This document shows positions 21,706-33,060 of a DNA stretch of 64,000 nucleotides, piece after piece; positions within the stretch are counted from its first letter, which is position 1; every line of letters begins with the position of its first letter. The position numbers and the translations under genes are program-made. The notes under the pieces are model-generated. The model was not told where the DNA came from. It saw nothing but the letters and a program-made list of their open reading frames with translations, and did no database searches. The stretch is from NCBI GenBank assembly GCA_050084985.1, contig JBITNC010000001.1, positions 9,548,001 to 9,612,000 of the forward strand. Direction: 5' to 3'. Source of the DNA: Nageia nagi. Lineage: Eukaryota > Pinophyta.

Positions 21706-22853
21706 TATGATGACCTAAAATCACCCTCAACAAAAACAAACCAAGATAAGGATTCTACAGCACTCAAACACCCAATGATTTCCCTCTAGGGCATACAAAC
21801 ACCTCAATGCACCAACATGGTCCTCCTAGGGCTCTTGGATAACACATAATAATAAATGAGATCAACCCAATGCTAATGTTAGCCCCTAGGGCTTCCCCAA
21901 CACTTTGCAAACCCTATGAATGCCTTTAAGAAATAATGCACCACACAAAATTACTAATGATGGGGACACATAACAATATGGGGCCATAATAAGCTTCCAA
22001 CACCAATATACATGAGACACAACACATACATAACAATGGAAAACATAATGGAGAGAGTCACAAGATGTATTTTATTATGAGAGTGGATGGAGTACAATGA
22101 GGATCTCAATATCCAAATCTAGGGTTTTAAATCCTTTACAAGCTTAACACCATAGGAAAGACTCACTCCCTTAGACTTTGAATCTTATCCTACGAAGGAG
22201 CCTCCTTGAACCTAGGTGACCACTGAAGGCAGAAGCTCACCCTCAAAATACCACCAGATGGACTAGATAACCCACCTAATTTGTAGAGTGCTAAGCTCCC
22301 AACCTTATCACCTCTCTATACATCATCTAGGAATAATGCTCAACATCATCAAGACTTATATGCCCAATCACATTCTATATAGAATAAGTATAATCAATAA
22401 CTAAAATCCTCATGGAGCTAATGTGGGGGTTATATTAGCCCAGTATGCCAATGTGGGGGTTCCATGGGACTAGTGTGCCAATGTGGGGATCATAAAGGCC
22501 CTCAAGGTTGACATGGGGTTTGATGAGCCTCCTTGAGATGACTTGGGGGTCTAAGTGGCCTCATAAGCCAACATAGAGTATATGAGGCCCTCCCACCATT
22601 GGTATGCTCCTCTATACACCTTTGGACTATATAATACTCATGTCTATCTAGAGGTTCCCACAATCTAGGATAACCCATTACAAGTTAACATAACACTACT
22701 CAGGGGGAGATGTCCCATTACTGGGATCATAATGGAGTTTTTAGACCATAAGATCTTGTTTGAGTTACACATGTACAACATGATCATAAATAAAACACTA
22801 GATTACAAAGTGACCATGACAGATTTTGTCAATGGTCCAAATGGGACATCACA
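21706..22853 (-). repeat. 5' LTR of the gag-protease-only element
   Basis: About 1148 bp. The plus strand begins TATGATGACC (G-to-A relative to the partner's TGTGATGACC) and ends GACATCACA. It is colinear with 17302-18548 but lacks about 100 bp found near 18000-18100 of the partner. It should contain the element's promoter on the minus strand; I could not place a clear TATA box. Confidence 0.9.
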
Positions 22854-23160
22854 AAATACCATACTATACTAGAGGGTGATGGCATATATGGATAGGTGAA
22901 AATGAGCATGTACACCATTGAAAAATGCCCTAGACCCATCCAGAAAGATAGAAACAAGGATTACATTAGGATTACTGAGGTATTGACATGTAGATCCCAA
23001 TGAGCATCACATGCAAATATGATTATCTAATCAGGAAATAACTTGGGATCAATGAAGAGGAGGAAGATAATGGAGATATTGGTGAGGAATAGGGGTAGCC
23101 TGAGATGGAGATATAAGCCCATCAAGCAGATAGGATAGACCAAAGAGGTGGTTGTTGGAG
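22854..23160 (+). pseudogene. PMD-like remnant, right part (includes TSD 22854-22858)
   Basis: This starts with AAATA, the right target-site copy. In the plus reading it has W-HIWIGENEHVHH, MP-THPER-KQG and INEEEEDNGDIGEE. It is likely the continuation of the reading interrupted at 17301; joining the two sides across the element restores continuity of DNA but I cannot prove an open frame. At about 23160 it meets the truncated end of a minus-strand copia element. Confidence 0.35.
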
Positions 23161-23650
23161 ATAAGTCAAAATAGATATTCCAGTGGGCCTTGTCCACCCA
23201 TGTTATCAAAAGTATAGGTTAGGGTTGTATGGACTCTTATTGAAGTCAGTTGTAGTATATGGAAATCAATTTTCATGTACCAAGCTTGTGAAGTTTGTTT
23301 TAAACCATATAGAGACTTGATCAATCTACACACTTTTATTTTACTTGGATCTAAGTCTCCATTCAGGAAGGTGCTCTTCACATCCATATAATGGAATTTC
23401 AACCTAAATTATGATGTCATTGCAAAAGCAATTCTAATAGTCTTCATCTTGGCTATGGGAGAAAAATTCTCCTCATAGTTGATACCTTCCTATTGAGCAT
23501 AACCTTTGGCAACAATTCATGCCTTATGCATATTGAGTGTACCATCAGCTTTGTATTTGGTTTTGAACACCCATTTTTATCAAATGCCCTTCTTTTTTGG
23601 TGGAAGATATACCACCTTCCATGCACCATTTTTTATCAATGCATCATATT
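23160..23650 (-). pseudogene. Copia RT, N-terminal half (second copia family)
   Basis: The minus strand gives KWVFKTKYKADGTLNMHKA (about 23520-23575), IVAKGYAQ-EGINYEENFSP, FHYMDVKSTFLNGDL (23355-23400) and RLIKSLYGLKQTSQAWYMKI (23265-23330). It stops just short of the YxDD motif at about 23160-23210. The RT C-terminus, RNase H and 3' LTR are therefore missing, by truncation or deletion. The sequence differs clearly from the Sirevirus-like RT at 12300. Confidence 0.85.
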
Positions 23651-24800
23651 AAGCATGCATGGTTGACTTCCAATGAGATAGCTCAATAGCTTCATAAACT
23701 ATTTCATTTTTGGGTGTATTCATCATTATTCTTATTAGTACCAAATTCACTTCCTCATGAGCCATGCTTCATATCCTTGGTCTGGAGCTAGAAGTGTTTG
23801 GTGGAGCACTCAAATTTGAATCCTATAATGTCTTATGGTACCACTTAGATATTTTGATATTTGAGGTGACAAATTTATAGTTGGAGCTTCTCTCTCATCA
23901 TCCTCATCATCATAATTGATTATGGGACCATTATTAGGTTCTGGTACCACTATAGGTGGACTAGTTGAAGATTCACCAATCTCATTAAGGTTACATCTCT
24001 ACTGATATAAGTTTTTCAAGTAGTAGGATTCATGATTCTATAGGCTTTAGATTCACTATCATACCCAAGAAGAATGCACCTCAAAGATTTTTCATCAATC
24101 TTATTCCTTTTCTCCTTATGAATATGCATGTAGGTAGTATAACCAAACAATCAAAGATGTGAGATATTGGGTCACTCTCCTAACCATGATTTTTTAGGTG
24201 TCATCCTTTTAATATCTTTTGTAAGTTCCCTATTTAGTTGATATACTGATAGTATTTATTAGTATTCACTACTTCAACCCAAAATGTTTCATCCATTTTT
24301 GCATCTTTCAACTTGCTTCTTGTCATTTTCATAATGGTTTAATTTTACCTTTCACAAACCCCATTTTACTATGGTGTGTAAGATGTGATCAACTATTATC
24401 AAATTTAATGTTACTTCAAGAATGCAAAAAACTCATTTGATAGGTATTCCCCCTCAATATGAGCAAATTAAATGTGTATGACAAGCAATTTATTTCTCCA
24501 TAAATGACTTAAATTTTGATCCTTTGTCTTTAAGAAATACACCCACTTTTTTTGGAGTAGTCATCAACAAATAATAGGAAGTATTTGAGTCTATAAATAC
24601 TAGCCTAGATTGGTCTACATAGATCGGTATGGACCACATCAAGAGATCCTTTAGCATGATGTGTGCTATCACTAAGGAATTCTATGTTATTTTCCTACTA
24701 TGCAAGTAGAAAAAATTAGTAGGAGAAGTAAGATATGGGAGATCACATATCATATTCTTATTTTACAGAGTGATTAGGTAGTTTAGATTCATATGTTTGA
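23651..24800 (-). pseudogene. Copia integrase and linker (second copia family)
   Basis: The minus-strand blocks in order are KGSLDVVHTDLC (about 24610-24645), YFLLFVDDYSKK (24545-24580), the core ending near MGFVKGKIKPL and CERKN in another frame (24340-24365), then HLRLFGYTTYMHIHKEKRNK (about 24110-24170), KIDEKSLRCILLGYDSESKAYRI (24040-24105), and the linker EAIELSHWKSTMHA-YDALIK with WKVVYLPPKKKG (23590-23690). This is the standard copia integrase to RT order. Several frameshifts. Confidence 0.8.
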
Positions 24801-26195
24801 ATCTCCAATGCTAAAGAGTGGTCACATATGTGAAAAAATATTGAGAGCATGATTCTTGGAATCTACAACATCAAGTAGAAATATTATCCCAACTCCTTTT
24901 GCTTTTGCTATTATTTAGCATCCTTTGGATTTGTCACAAATGAAGCAAACATTTTCTCCTTTCACAATATCAAACTCCACTTTCAAATTTTTATGTAGCA
25001 TCTGATTAACTGACAAGAGGTTCTTTATGAGCCCTAGCACATGCAAGACCTATTTGATTTGATAGTTGTTATTTTTAAGTCAAATGTAAACATCACCCTT
25101 ACGTTCAATGTCATGGGATGTGTCATAACCCAATTGAACTTGACTAATATTTACTTTATCATAAAAAAAAGAAAACCAATCCCATTCATGTGCTTGAAGC
25201 ATCAAAATCAACATACCAAGTGGATGAGATGAAGGGTTCTCTTGATGAACAAAAGTGAGATCACCAACATATTCATCAATTCATTAACATCATTTACAAT
25301 ATTGCCTTGTTGTTATCATTGTTTGGTCATCTATATTTCCACTCCCACTAATTATAAGGGTTTTTCTCTTTTTATTTTGGATTCTTATTTCTCTAAGAGC
25401 TTTGAGCAAAATAGTTATACCAACAATCCTATAATTCATGCCCTTTCTTACCATAAATAATACAACTTTTATTCTACTTATCATTGGACTGGAGGAATTT
25501 TTATTTTCACCTTTCTGCTAGAAAGGTTTCTTGCCTCATTGATTTGACATCATAGCTTGCTCCTCTTCATGGGAATTTTCATTGAAGGCTTATTCTTGTT
25601 GCAATATATTTACCAACTTTTCAAAGGTAGATTTATATTCTAGAATATTCAAGGAAGTCACAAAGATGCGAAATTTCTCTAAGAATGCTTGCAGAACAAT
25701 GGGTACCATGAGACTATCTTCCATGGTCTCTCCTAATGCTTGTATGGAGTCTCAAAGTTTTGAAATTCAATGAAGAAATTATTCCAATTTCTCTCCACCT
25801 TTCAATCTTAATATGTGTAATTGTCCTTAAAGATGCCAAATCTAATTCAGGTTCTTTGACTCAACTTTTTGCAACTCTTCTGCACTTTGGCTTTAGTGCA
25901 TTCATGGACATGAGGTTGGACATCATATTATATGCCAAGTAAGATGACCATAAGTACCTTTTGTTGCATTGATCATACTTAGTTTGGTCATGGCTAGATA
26001 TGGTTGGATGTGTTTCAGTTCCATTAACTATTTTTCAAAGTTCTTCAAATTGAAGGATTGCTTGAATCTTAGTTTGTTAAGAAATGTAATTATTTCCCTC
26101 AATACTTGGAAATCAAGGAGCAAGATTTTGGGGGCATCTAATCCATACTTATCTCTATACGATTTTGTTTCCTTTAGTCAACAATTTGCAAAAGC
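24801..26195 (-). pseudogene. Copia gag and protease (second copia family)
   Basis: Minus-strand Gag readings include APKILLLDFQVLREII (about 26095-26145), LRFKQSFNLKNFEK (26030-26075), ATKGTYGHLTWHII (25930-25975), LKGGEKLE-FLH-ISKL (25760-25800), SIQALGETMEDSLMVPIVLQ (25690-25750) and LEYKSTFEKLVNIL (25610-25650). A zinc knuckle CIIYGKKGHEL-DCW lies at about 25420-25465. Protease is poorly preserved at 24900-25200. Frameshifts separate the blocks. Confidence 0.7.
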
Positions 26196-27838
26196 ATGAC
26201 TCACATGCAGAGTGTGCCAAAATATTGGTTTCCTTTGTCAAATTTACCTTCAAAAAAATTAATTTTTTGATCTCCTCCAATTTTACAATTTTCTTCAAAA
26301 AATATAAATGGCCTCCAAGGTATTAATTTAATGAGATTGGATCAAAAAATTAATAAATACCTTCAATTTTTAACTTATATGCCTAAAAACTTCAAGCATA
26401 TGTCAAAATAGTTTATTTTAGTTTTAGAAGATTTTGAACTTGAGACCTCTTGCTTATAAATTTAGTGCTTTGCCAATGAAAAGGTTTTGTGTTGTCTGCC
26501 TCCAAAGATTTTAATCCCCTTCAAAAATTTAAATATTGCCTTGGCAAATAAAATGTATTTGCTCTTTGAAATATTAATATTTGCTGATGAAATATTATTA
26601 AATTTTCTCTAAATATTTATTATGCTTCTCCAATGGATAGTATTCGCTGGAAAAAGAATATAATTCTCCTCCAAATGTTTTAATCTCTTGGAATCCAAAT
26701 TTGATCTCCTCCTTTAATTTGTGTGGACAATCTTAACATTAAAATTACAAATGAAATAATTTATTTGTAATATCCTTGTTAACGATAGAATTGGAACAGC
26801 AAACTATTAATTTGTTATGTTTCAAAATATTACTTCTCCCATTTTAACTTGACGCTCAGTGTGTGTTGGGCATCATTTTTCAAATATTTTGTTTGTTTTT
26901 AAATATTTCTCAGTGGTTTAATTGAAACTTCATTGGTTGATGCTTCTGAGAGGCAAAGTTCAAACTCTTCAACGTAGTTTAATAAACTGCAGATTAGCTC
27001 TTCATAGGCTGCGAAGAGACTGACGAGCTTTGTTGTGTGAGGCTGCATGAGGTTGGTCAAGCAGTGAATGAAAGGAGGGCAAGAAAAAATGGTTTGCTTC
27101 CCTTGGGCGGGTACAGTTACACACTACTTTCTGAGTCTCCACATTGTTTATCGTATGTTTCAATTAGATTAATTCAAATTTCCCAACGTTCTCAAGGCGA
27201 TTAAATTAGCGTTTGCTTGGGGAGAGACTACAGGGACGTGGGCAGTTTGCATGAGGTTCTTGTATTTTAATTGACAACAAACATACATACACAACTTTCT
27301 ATGCTTTTCCCCTAATACCCATAATAAAAAGATAATTTATGGGCGTGCAAATTTTTCACAAGGGAGGACAATGCACGGTTGCTGGGAGTGACTGAGGAGA
27401 GGAGGAGGGAGGTTCCGCGGGAGTGGGGCCTCTGTTGGGAGACTCAACACTAGGCATTGGGAGGAGGTTGAGAGGGATAGCGTTTAGTGTATATGCTATC
27501 TGGGCAATGTGGAGGGAATGAATTATTCCATTCTTTGCTGCACTATATTCTTCAATATGGCTTCGCACCAAAATTGGCTGAGTAGCAATCTTCAAGGAAT
27601 GCAATGATAGGTAAGCTTTTTGGTGTCTCCAAATATAAATCCACAGTTTTCTCTACTATGAAGACAGCACCAAATATGGGAGGGAGGGAAAGATCAAACT
27701 GATCTTCTCCTCTCAACTCTCTTCAATAGTTTTGTTTTAAGGATCTTCACTTCTTTAGTACAATCACCCCTATGGTAAGTACCCACTTACCATAGCTTCA
27801 CTCAATAGGTCTAGGAGAGAAGGAAGAGAACACATTTT
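26196..27838 (-). other. Unusually long 5' leader of the second copia element
   Basis: About 1.6 kb lie between the PBS (27839-27850) and the first recognisable gag sequence, longer than typical copia leaders. Its parts differ: 26220-26720 is AT-rich with a loose repeat of ctcctccaaattttaat-like phrases and a tRNA-like piece; 26850-27640 is noticeably richer in G and C and contains a minus-strand 82-codon open frame (27356-27604) with a proline/serine-rich end (PTPAEPPSSSPQSLPA). I do not recognise that frame. Captured host sequence or a nested insertion would explain the length. Confidence 0.4.
26428..26486 (-). repeat. tRNA-like fragment, possible SINE head
   Basis: On the minus strand the segment reads TCATTGGCAAAGCACT (D-arm/A-box-like), then TTATAAGC in an anticodon-loop position, and GGTCTCAAGTTCAAAATC, which resembles a polymerase III B box (GGTTCRANNC). 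The acceptor stem does not pair, so it is not a working tRNA gene. It may be the tRNA-related head of a SINE. Confidence 0.35.
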
Positions 27839-27850
27839 GCTTTGATACCA
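27839..27850 (-). promoter_or_regulatory. Primer-binding site of the second copia element
   Basis: TGGTATCAAAGC on the minus strand, immediately next to the LTR end at 27851. Confidence 0.75.
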
Positions 27851-28060
27851 TATTAGAGAGAAGCTAGAATAAATATTCCATTAAAGTGAAGAGGAGTTTA
27901 AATACAAGTATTCTTAGGAGTTACATTCCCATTTAATAACAGAATCCATAAGAGAAACACTAAATATTAGAGTGAGATAAAATAATAGTAAATAATATTT
28001 TATGTATTATTTACCTTATATTATTTAGATACCTAATGTGCTAATGTATTATTTCTAATA
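27851..28060 (-). repeat. Short copia 5' LTR, 210 bp
   Basis: On the minus strand this runs from TATTAGAAATAATAC to CTTCTCTCTAATA, so both ends carry the inverted repeat TATTAGA/TCTAATA (probably decayed TGTTAGA/TCTAACA). The segment CTTGTATTTAAACTCCTC followed by an ATGGAATATTTATTC run resembles the TATA and R regions of short copia LTRs. A PBS follows directly. The partner LTR is lost with the 3' half of the element at 23160. Confidence 0.65.
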
Positions 28061-28964
28061 GCGGTACCCTTCACAACAGAGGCGTGCACATAGGTAGGAT
28101 ATGAGAAACCCCCATGGGATCCAAATATATTTCTTGCACCATGGACAGAGCCATAGTTATACCTGAGGATAACATAATATGCATTGTTGCAGATAGGGAT
28201 ACCCTAGCATACCTCCTACAACAAACGAATGTCAAGCTTGACAACACTCAAGGAGAGTAATATAGGATGCTTTGTACACTAGATACAATGACATAAGAGA
28301 GAGACTCTTTTATGACTCTCTTAGGTAACTCCCCAAGGGAGGCATAAGGCTAGGTGCAAAGGGATCTACAATGTAGGTAGAATAGGTAACAACACAAATT
28401 GGTCAAAGAGGAAAAACTTGGGGTAAGCCTAATGAGGGATCTTGATAGCTATGAGATAGATTTGATCATATTTAGGTTCTACTGATGATAATTACTAGAG
28501 CATGGATTGCCTATTTTAGAGTTGGAAGGACTAGGGTGAAGCTCATGACTACAGGCCATCTTGGTGAGTAGCTCCTAGTCGATGGCACCATCATGGAGGA
28601 GCATGGCTACATCGAGCAGGTGATAGGGAGCATCCTTGGTACTAGGATAGTTGAGCATAAAGTGGCAATCAATTTTAGTATGCCACCATAGAGGAGGATC
28701 AATGATATGAGTCCATTAGGGACCTTGATAGAGGAAGGAGATGTTACCACTACCCTTCTAGGATAAAGACATACCAATGCCCAATAGTGACATGTTACCA
28801 TATTTTATAGATGCTATGATGTATATGATTTTTGGCACCATAGATCATGGGATGTACTTATATATGATTATATATTCGATGCATGTGATGAATATATTGT
28901 TAATAAGTATAAAATTTGATGTATATTTTTGATGATATCTTATATACATTATATTTTATGATAT
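28061..28964 (+). other. Unassigned sequence with decayed coding character
   Basis: At 28130-28260 a plus-strand reading runs SCTMDRAIVIPEDNIICIVA, then LAYLLQQTNVKLDNTQGE, broken by few stops; 28580-28770 gives EEHGYIEQVIGSILGTRIVE. I do not recognise it; it may continue the PMD-like remnant on the far side of the copia insertion. From 28840 the sequence turns into AT-rich atgatgtatatgat-like DNA with nothing I can name. Confidence 0.3.
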
Positions 28965-29600
28965 TATAGTAGCTAAATAATGCGATTAATGCAAATAAGG
29001 TTGATTAATGCAATATTGTTCTACTTTATAAATATTGATGCATATATCAAAAATATGGCAATAACAAGAATGCAATAGTTTTTACTTATATTCTATATTC
29101 ATTTTATCAATCATAAAATGCAAGAAAGACAAAGCATACATTCATGGAAAAGTACATCATTGGCATCCTATAATTGGCATGCAATGACATCGTAAGATAA
29201 GTGAAATTACAAGCACAAACAAGAATGTAGTGATGAGTGAATTAGTGAATAATCAAATTATGAACATACATGCGAACTTACAGAATAATAGATGTGTAAA
29301 TGTAAATAGACAAAGCAAGTTGCAATCCTTCGAATGATCTTCAATTGATAATCTTTGTATTAGTTTGAAAATGATTTTGTGCCCATAATTCATTCATGCC
29401 CTATATGTCATCAAATGATGTTTATATATATGATACAAGTTTATATGACTTTGATATTTTGACCCCTTGTACATTCCACAAGGGTCAAATACATGGCCTA
29501 CACCTCTTATATATATTTTTAATCTCTTTTTAAATAATACATTGTTAATAGATTAAAATGATTTATTAAATATATAAAGGTTTATTTTGAGGCATCTACA
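28965..29600 (-). repeat. 3' LTR of Tat-like element 1
   Basis: 636 bp, plus-strand ends TATAGTAGC and GGCATCTACA, colinear with 36992-37625 (ends TGTAGTAGC/GCATCTACA). Divergence between the two is visible but modest, mostly transitions. Confidence 0.9.
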
Positions 29601-29615
29601 TTTGCCCCTCTTTAG
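29601..29615 (-). promoter_or_regulatory. Polypurine tract of Tat-like element 1
   Basis: On the minus strand CTAAAGAGGGGCAAA runs into the LTR start TGTAGATGCC. The Tat-like element 3 tract (AAAGTGGGGCATC) is similar. Confidence 0.75.
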
Positions 29616-30164
29616 ATGTGTGATTGAAGCAATGAAATTACATGTCCAAAGAAGTGTAGCCAAGGCATAGAAGAAATTTTTTTGATTTTTTTGTTGATGT
29701 TTTATTTTGTTCAATGATGTTGAGGGTCTTTATGTTACCCCCTCTTTTGACTTGGGTACCCCAGGAAAGATGCTTGAGTGGAGTAGCTAAGGCAAAAGCT
29801 ACTAAAGAAGTTATCTTCAGCAATATTATTTGGATGATGATTGAATAACTATGAAAATCTATATCCGAGGTTGGAGATGGAAGATATAATTTGCCTCCCT
29901 GATACTATTTCAATCATGAATCTGGTTATTCAATTATGTCTAATACTCAAGAAACTAATGCACTCACATTCATGCCTTGAAACAAAGAGGTGATGGTTTG
30001 AATGAGTGGAAATAATAAACTTATATACATCATTGGTAGCCCAACAAACTGTGAGCATGGTGTTGGCACCCTAGTTTTGATTATAATGTCTTTTATTTTT
30101 GTTATATCTATGTACCTGTAATGAAATGTTAGTAAACAAATAATGATGGATGCACAATAAGTTG

Positions 30165-30720
30165 TTTCATCCATTGGAGATGATCCAATGTCAATATCTT
30201 GCTCACAATTGCATTGTTAATTTATCTTTTAAGTGAGTGAACTCTCACTAGCCATATCGATGGCCATCCAAAGATAGTATGATTTAGATAGGTTCAAAGC
30301 AAAAATATAATATAGATACATATCAAAATGTATCATCCATTGGAGATGATCCAATATCAACAAATTGCTCATAATTGCATCATCAATTTATCTTTTTAGT
30401 GAGTGAACTCTCACTAGCCATATCGTTGGCCATCGATGATCATGCATTTTTATGTCCATGATATGAAGATATTTATGCTTTATATGGGTTCAAAGCAAAA
30501 ACCATATGGATACATATCAAAATGTATCATCCATTAGAGATAATCCAATGTCAACAAATTGCTCATAGCTGCATCACTAATTTATCTTTTAAGTAAGTGA
30601 ACTCTCACCAGCCATATCATTGGCCATCAATGATTATATGTTTATATGTCCATGATCTGAAGACATTATACTATCAATATTTTTATTTGCACATCATTGG
30701 CATCATTATGATAGTCAACC
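30165..30720 (-). repeat. Three tandem repeats with hairpins in the 3' UTR of Tat-like element 1
   Basis: Units start at about 30165, 30330 and 30523 (165 and 193 bp apart). Each holds CATTGGAGATGATCCAATG (7-bp stem, 5-nt loop; decayed in unit 3), AGTGAGTGAACTCTCACT (6-bp stem, 6-nt loop) and a GATGGCCATC-like palindrome, in that order. The flanks 29616-30164 and 30721-30930 are 3' UTR with nothing further recognised. Confidence 0.75.
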
Positions 30721-30929
30721 ACATCATCAATGTCATGTTGTTCATAGATCTATACATAAAACAAAAGGAAATTATGCCCCTATGTTTGATATGAATTATT
30801 TTACAGGGTCATAGAGTTATGATTTTCAACCATAAAAATGCTTGAGATGGATAGCATTGAAGGTTTTGGATTCTTCATTACCATCCAAAGTTTATAACCT
30901 ATATGCTCTTGATCCTATTGCATTAACAA

Positions 30930-32010
30930 CAACATATGGGCCCAACTAATTAGGTTCAAATTTTCCTTTAGCCTCTTCATGTGCTGCTATTTTGTTGATA
31001 TTCTCTTTCAAGACTAGGTCCTCTATTTTGAACTCCTTAACTTTTATTTTCTTGCCAAATGCTCTCTTAAGCTTGGCATGGTAGACCTTTTGATGTTCAA
31101 TAGCTCTAATTTGTTTTTCATCTAACATTTCTAGCTGCTACAATCTTGCTTTTCTTGCATCTTCATCCAAAATATCACCTTATAAAGAGATCCTAAGCAA
31201 AGGAATCTCTAACTCAAGTGGGACAATGGCCTCATCTCCATATACCAATGAAAAGGGGGTTACCCCAGTGGCTTTTCAAACACTAGTTATATAGGTCCAT
31301 AATGCATATGGCAATTGCTCATGCCAATCTCTTTTGTACTTATCCCATGTTTTGGCAAGAATACTCTTAAGTGTCTTATTTGTTGCTTCAGCTTAACCAT
31401 TACCTTAAGGGTAGTAAACTAAAGAAAAGGTTTGTGTGATGTGGAACTTTTTACAAAATGCTTGCATATCTTTACCCTTGAGATTTGGACCATTATCTAT
31501 GATCAACCTTTATGGCACACCAAATCTAGTGATGATATATTATGTAAGGAATGCAATAATCTTTTCTTGTGTCACTATCTTCATGGGGATGGCTTCCATC
31601 CACTTGGTAGTATATTCTATAGTTATGATGACAAATTTGTGTCCTTCTCTAGAATTAGGATTAATCATGCCAATCAAATCTATACCCCAAGTAGCAAATA
31701 GCCATGGAGAAATAATGGAATTGAGTTCTTGAGTGGGCTATTTTTCTAAGTTTGCATGCTTTTGGCATGGCACACATACTTCACATGATTTTGACAATCT
31801 TCTTCCATAGTGGGCCAATAGTACCCTATTCTCAAGATCTTTGTATAAAGAGTTTTGGCATGAAAATGGCCACCACATAATCCATCATGTGCTTGCTCTA
31901 AAGTAGTATCTATTTCATCCTATGTTAAATATCTCAATAAAACACCATCAAAGGATCTTCTGTATAAAATATCACCAATGATAACATATTTCATAGCAAT
32001 CCTTCTCAAT
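30930..32010 (-). pseudogene. Integrase of Tat-like element 1
   Basis: The minus strand shows the zinc-binding N-terminus HDGLCGGHFHAKTLYTKILR and GYYWPTMEEDC (about 31800-31890), a decayed catalytic core, the PLELEIPLLRISL block (about 31195-31240), and the C-terminal basic segment IEHQKVYHAKLKRAFGKKIK followed by EFKIEDLVLKEN (30980-31100). That C-terminus is characteristic of Tat/Athila integrases. Several frameshifts disrupt the core. Confidence 0.8.
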
Positions 32011-32214
32011 CTTAGTCTATAATTCTTAATATAATTAGAAGGAATACTTTGATATTTTAAGTAGCCATAGATATCAAAATACTAGTATTGAAAAGCATCA
32101 TCATTGGCAATAAGATAGGAAAAAATAGAAGAAATATGAGTTGTGTAAGATGGAGAACTTAACTTATGGATAGTGAGAATGGACTCCTCATATTTAGGCT
32201 CAATTGGTACCAAA

Positions 32215-32563
32215 GAGGTTGCACTTGCTATAGCATTTGCATATCTATTATTAGTCCTAGGAATGGTCTCAATAATATACTTGTTAACCTTTCTAGAAAC
32301 TCAATCACAACCACCTTATAAAGCTTTAGCTTATCATCTTTCATATCATAAGTACCCTTCACTTGGTTGAAAACAAGTTGTGAGTCCCCATAAATTTTTA
32401 TGTCTACAATTTTTAGTTCTAAAGCCACCTTCAATCCCAGTATCAAAGCTTTATACTCAACCATATTATTAGTGCATTTGAAATCCAATTTATAGGCAAT
32501 ATGAATTACTTGATTAGTAGGGGAGACCAAAACAATTATTGCCCCTGCATCTGGCACCATCAA
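32215..32563 (-). pseudogene. Second (archaeal-type) RNase H of Tat-like element 1
   Basis: An open minus-strand stretch reads GAIIVLVSPTNQVIHIAYKL, then FKCTNNMVEYKALILGLKVA, KIYGDSQLVFNQVKGTYD and DKLKLYKVVV. These match the extra RNase H domain acquired by Tat-lineage elements, with the Glu of EYKAL and the Asp of GDSQ in their catalytic places. The first acidic position is altered (PDAGA). It sits between RNase H 1 and integrase as expected. Confidence 0.85.
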
Positions 32564-32759
32564 AACACAAGGACTGAACTACATGCTTATCTTTGAGAAG
32601 ACAAATATATTCATCAGAGATAGAGATCTCTTCAAAATCACAACATTGGTGCCCTGTTAATAGGTTAGTAGGTTGTTGGTGTCATGACTCTTGCTCAAAA
32701 ATATCATGATATTATTTATGGACCACCCCCTCACCTTCTTAAGGGAAATATGCTATCAG

Positions 32760-33060
32760 ATCTATAATAGCCTATCCTTTAATAGATTTTTGCTTTACCA
32801 CATTAATATCGAATTCTTGCAATAACATTATCCACTTTGCAAATCTACTAGATAAATGTTGTTTAGCTACCAAACATTTTAAAGGATCAAATGGACTAAC
32901 AAGATATGTAGTCCAATATAACAAGTAATGCCTTAATTTTTTAGTGGTAAATATCATAGCAAAGCAAATCTTCTCCATAGGAGTAAACCTTGTCTCATAA
33001 TCAACCAATCTCTTGCTTAGATAATAGATAGCCCTTTCTTTGTTATTTTTAGTTTTTCGA
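32760..33060 (-). pseudogene. RNase H 1 of Tat-like element 1
   Basis: The minus strand has VDYETRFTPMEKICFAMIF, then KKLRHYLLYWTTYLVSPFDP, LKCLVAKQHLSSRFAKWIML and LQEFDINVVKQKSIKG. This is the usual Ty3/gypsy RNase H that follows RT and removes RNA from the hybrid. The upstream join to RT near 33060-33200 is frameshifted. Confidence 0.85.

Larger units (their letters stand above)
17302..22853 (-). mobile_element. Complete non-autonomous Ty3/gypsy element with gag and protease only
   Basis: A 5552-bp minus-strand element with two LTRs, PBS, polypurine tract and perfect 5-bp target-site duplication. In element order: 5' LTR (22853 to 21706), PBS, gag, zinc knuckle, aspartic protease, then about 850 bp with ~60-bp tandem repeats, polypurine tract and 3' LTR. 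No RT, RNase H or integrase motif is found in the 3.16-kb interior, and there is no room for them. This matches the known class of plant gag-bearing non-autonomous LTR elements (TR-GAG), here with protease as well. It lies inside a PMD-like remnant. An internal deletion of an autonomous copy is the alternative. Confidence 0.8.

Noticed and set aside
26428-26486. Functional tRNA gene
   Set aside because: B-box-like sequence is present but the acceptor stem does not pair and there is no terminator.
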